A stretch of DNA of 64,000 nucleotides from Aedoeadaptatus ivorii (GTDB lineage: Bacteria; Bacillota; Clostridia; Tissierellales; Peptoniphilaceae): positions 103,729 to 167,728 of the forward strand of contig NZ_JAUSWF010000003.1 of NCBI RefSeq assembly GCF_030815095.1. Reading direction: 5' to 3'. The notes under the pieces were generated by a model that worked only from the letters and a program-made list of their open reading frames with translations, was not told where the DNA came from and made no database searches. The position numbers and the translations under genes were made by a program. Shown piece by piece: positions 62,200 through 64,000 of this stretch. How positions within the stretch are numbered: the first letter of the stretch is position 1; each line of letters starts with the position of its first letter.

Positions 62200-63048
62200 T
62201 TATTTATTGAGTTCTAAATATTTATCATTTGCTATAAGTAACTTTTGATAATACTCATCATAGCTCTTGCTAAACTTTCTTATCAGCGGAATAGCTATTT
62301 CATAGTATTTATTATCTTCCATATATCTTTGCAGTTTATCTTGAATGTTTTTCATTGGGCTATTTTGATATTCATCACTATTTTTATAATCTTGATATAA
62401 AGCTACCATATCCTTATTTTCTTCTAACCATTGTTCAGAATTCTCTATAGCTTCAATTTTTGATGTATTCACTTCTTTTAAAACTTTCATGTTATAAGCA
62501 GAGCTAACAACTTCAATATACTCTTGTTCTTCTTTACTAAGTGTAAATGAAGGTAAATTATCTAAATAGGCTACAAAGTCTTCATATGAAGCTTTTCCTT
62601 CTACATTCAATGTTTCATTCAAAAATGATTGATAAGAAGAAAATATTAGCTGTCCAAAATAGCCAGGAAAGGCATTTGCTAACTTTTCATAAATGCTCTC
62701 CTCTGCTTCGATCAAGGCGATTTTATCATCGATTACAGTTTGACATTCTTTCTTCACCATCAGTTCAATAACTTCTTTTCTTTTTTGTTCAATATCTAAC
62801 TGATGTTCTTTTTTTCTAAGCATAGAAGAAAGTGAGTTACCATTGGACGATAAACATTCTTCTATCTCAGATATTCTTAGACCCACTTTTCTAAATAATG
62901 CGATTTTGTTTAGCGTAACTAAATCTTCATTACGATAATCTCGATAGCCATTTTCTAATTTCAACGGCTGAATCAAACCTTTTTCTTCATAATACTCGAT
63001 TGCTTTTCTAGTCAAACCTGTTTTCGCTTGAATTTTATTTCTTAGCAT
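62200..63048 (-). CDS. MerR family transcriptional regulator
   Basis: 282 residues. MerR wHTH: KTGLTRKAIEYYEEKGLIQPLKLENGYRDY (residues 9-38) and coil helix HQLDIEQKRKEVIELM. The 180-residue C-terminal domain lacks metal-binding cysteines, so it senses something other than a simple thiol-bound metal; the ligand is unknown. AAGGAGGTG precedes the ATG. The promoter has the 19-bp spacer and palindrome expected of MerR-activated promoters, so it likely autoregulates. Confidence 0.9.
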   Translation of the reverse strand: MLRNKIQAKTGLTRKAIEYYEEKGLIQPLKLENGYRDYRNEDLVTLNKIALFRKVGLRISEIEECLSSNGNSLSSMLRKKEHQLDIEQKRKEVIELMVKKECQTVIDDKIALIEAEESIYEKLANAFPGYFGQLIFSSYQSFLNETLNVEGKASYEDFVAYLDNLPSFTLSKEEQEYIEVVSSAYNMKVLKEVNTSKIEAIENSEQWLEENKDMVALYQDYKNSDEYQNSPMKNIQDKLQRYMEDNKYYEIAIPLIRKFSKSYDEYYQKLLIANDKYLELNK

Positions 63049-63070
63049 GGTTTAACACCTCCTTGATTAA

Positions 63071-63101
63071 AGGATAGCTCAGTCCCTAGTGGACAGGTCA
63101 A
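63071..63101 (-). promoter_or_regulatory. MerR-type promoter (19-bp spacer)
   Basis: Minus strand -35 TTGACC (63096-63101) and -10 TATCCT (63071-63076) are 19 bases apart, longer than the usual 17. The spacer holds a palindrome GTCC-CTAGT-GGAC. MerR proteins untwist such promoters. Confidence 0.75.
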
Positions 63102-63131
63102 GGCTTAAATTTAATTTCTACATCTCTTTTT

Positions 63132-63542
63132 TTATTTGATATGATAATAGACATTTATTCCTACAACACAAAGATATGAAATCACTACCACAATAATAGT
63201 AAATATATCTGAAACAGCTATTGCTAAATAGAGCAATACTGCTCCAAAAATATAAATAAAAGTATCATACGCCTTTGATTTTGCTATATTAGAAATAGTA
63301 CTGTTTCTCTCATCGTTTTTTCTATTTCTAACTGTTTATATGTTTCTGCGATTTTTTAATGTATTTACTTTTATTATTTCTCCAACACCATGTCCAAATA
63401 AACCACATCCTATACCCACCAGAATATATGGTAATGATTTTAAAACACTTTCTGTCTCAGAATAATTTCTTTCCAAATATATTCCGATAATCAATGACAA
63501 CGCTCCACAAGAAGCTAATATCCAATACTTGTATTTCTTCAT
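63132..63542 (-). pseudogene. Two-part membrane protein, frameshifted (DUF6442-like)
   Basis: ATG 63542 after AGGAGG. It reads two helices (WILASCGALSLIIGIYLERN, ILVGIGCGLFGHGVGEII), then near 63350 a one-base shift is needed to continue with YKQLEIEKNDERNSTISN and two more helices (YIFGAVLLYLAIAVSDIF). The EKNDERN centre is typical of small membrane proteins encoded beside XRE regulators. Corrected length about 136 residues. Confidence 0.7.
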
Positions 63543-63543
63543 T

Positions 63544-63668
63544 TTATATCTCCTCCTCGTAAATAAATACTTCTTCAATTGATAAATTAAAGAACTTAGC
63601 AATTTTAAATGCCAAAATTATAGATGGATTATATCTTCCATTCTCTAAAGAACCAACTGTCTGCCTTT
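63544..63668 (-). pseudogene. XRE-family HTH regulator, 3' fragment
   Basis: RQTVGSLENGRYNPSIILAF and KIAKFFNLSIEEVFIYEEE are the recognition helix and C-terminal part of a short Cro/C1 repressor. The N-terminal helices that should precede are missing or scrambled beyond 63668. It ends one base before the ATG of the membrane protein, the usual XRE/membrane pair order. Confidence 0.75.
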
Positions 63669-64000
63669 ACCTTTTAATGATAGCCTATGAATAAGCCTTT
63701 ATTTTCAATTCTTTATTTACTTACTGGGTGCAACTCTTGACATCAAAACGACACTCTCGACATGGCTTGAGTGGTCAGTATGGATAATTTTAATATTTTA
63801 AGTAAGCGTAGTATGTGAGAATATATCCATAAGTATATTTCTTATGTTTTAAATTATCTCTAAATCTAAATTTACTTATAATATATAATTATCATTTGTA
63901 TAAATAAATACCATAAATATAGTAGACGAGATTTATCGAAATTTATTTATTATTTTTGGTTTTGCTAATACATAGTCTTTTGAGTATTCTTAAAATATAA
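63669..64000. other. AT-rich end region, no gene recognised
   Basis: No believable reading frame. A GC-richer stretch at 63720-63785 (GCAACTCTTGACATCAAAAC onward) interrupts very AT-rich DNA and may be an insertion boundary. Confidence 0.4.

Overview
The window reads as a chromosomal segment of an anaerobic, low-branching Bacillota bacterium. Evidence: pyruvate:ferredoxin oxidoreductase, rubredoxin, CoA-disulfide reductase, strong AGGAGG ribosome binding sites, frequent TTG/GTG starts and compact U-tailed terminators. By eye, bases 1-46,000 are moderately GC-rich and 51,000-64,000 are very AT-rich. A relative of Peptoniphilaceae/Tissierellia is my best guess, but that is inference from gene content only. 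I see no rRNA, tRNA or CRISPR array.

Core part, 1-46,000. (a) 1-2,381: 3' end of a cobalamin-dependent methionine synthase, translationally coupled to a flavodoxin/ferredoxin fusion. (b) 2,419-4,946, minus strand: radical SAM protein, Orn/Lys/Arg decarboxylase-like PLP enzyme and YciI-like protein. (c) 5,094-10,315, minus: complete four-gene ABC importer of the sugar/nucleoside type with a DUF3798 binding lipoprotein. (d) 10,563-12,274: two membrane proteins, the first behind a promoter whose spacer contains a run of ten G. (e) 13,155-16,673: PFOR. (f) 16,751-22,236, minus: flavin oxidoreductase, copper-amine-oxidase-N-like secreted protein, cyclopropane synthase, rubredoxin, rhodanese and CoA-disulfide reductase. 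(g) 22,330-25,537, plus: de novo NAD operon nadA-nadC-niaR-nadX behind a perfect operator. (h) 25,940-30,600, minus: two-component system plus FtsX-type ABC exporter. (i) 30,722-35,701, minus: SDR, DJ-1/PfpI protein, a TetR-controlled three-gene membrane operon with twin operators, and an ArsM methyltransferase. (j) 36,011-39,056, plus: glycine-betaine importer with binding protein and permease fused. (k) 39,227-46,071, minus: several broken genes (copper-amine-oxidase-N paralogue, SdpI-like, S66 peptidase fragment, GNAT) mixed with intact MBL hydrolase, CHAD protein and an atypical pyruvate kinase.

Accessory part, 46,298-64,000. An intact DUF262/DUF1524/DUF4357 restriction-type gene lies beside a type I HsdR whose 5' part is lost at a decayed IS3-family element. 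Beyond that the DNA becomes AT-rich: small membrane protein, IS-end palindrome, a VncRS-like two-component system, an IS200/IS605 relic, and an operon of TlpA-like lipoprotein, a 50-residue CXXC protein, a NapH-type polyferredoxin and a Vex123-like ABC transporter. It continues with a mobilization-gene fragment next to a deleted group II intron, a MerR regulator with a canonical 19-bp-spacer promoter, and remnants of an XRE regulator/membrane protein pair. This half looks acquired and partly decayed, but the redox/ABC/two-component module is intact and is the most interesting system in the window.
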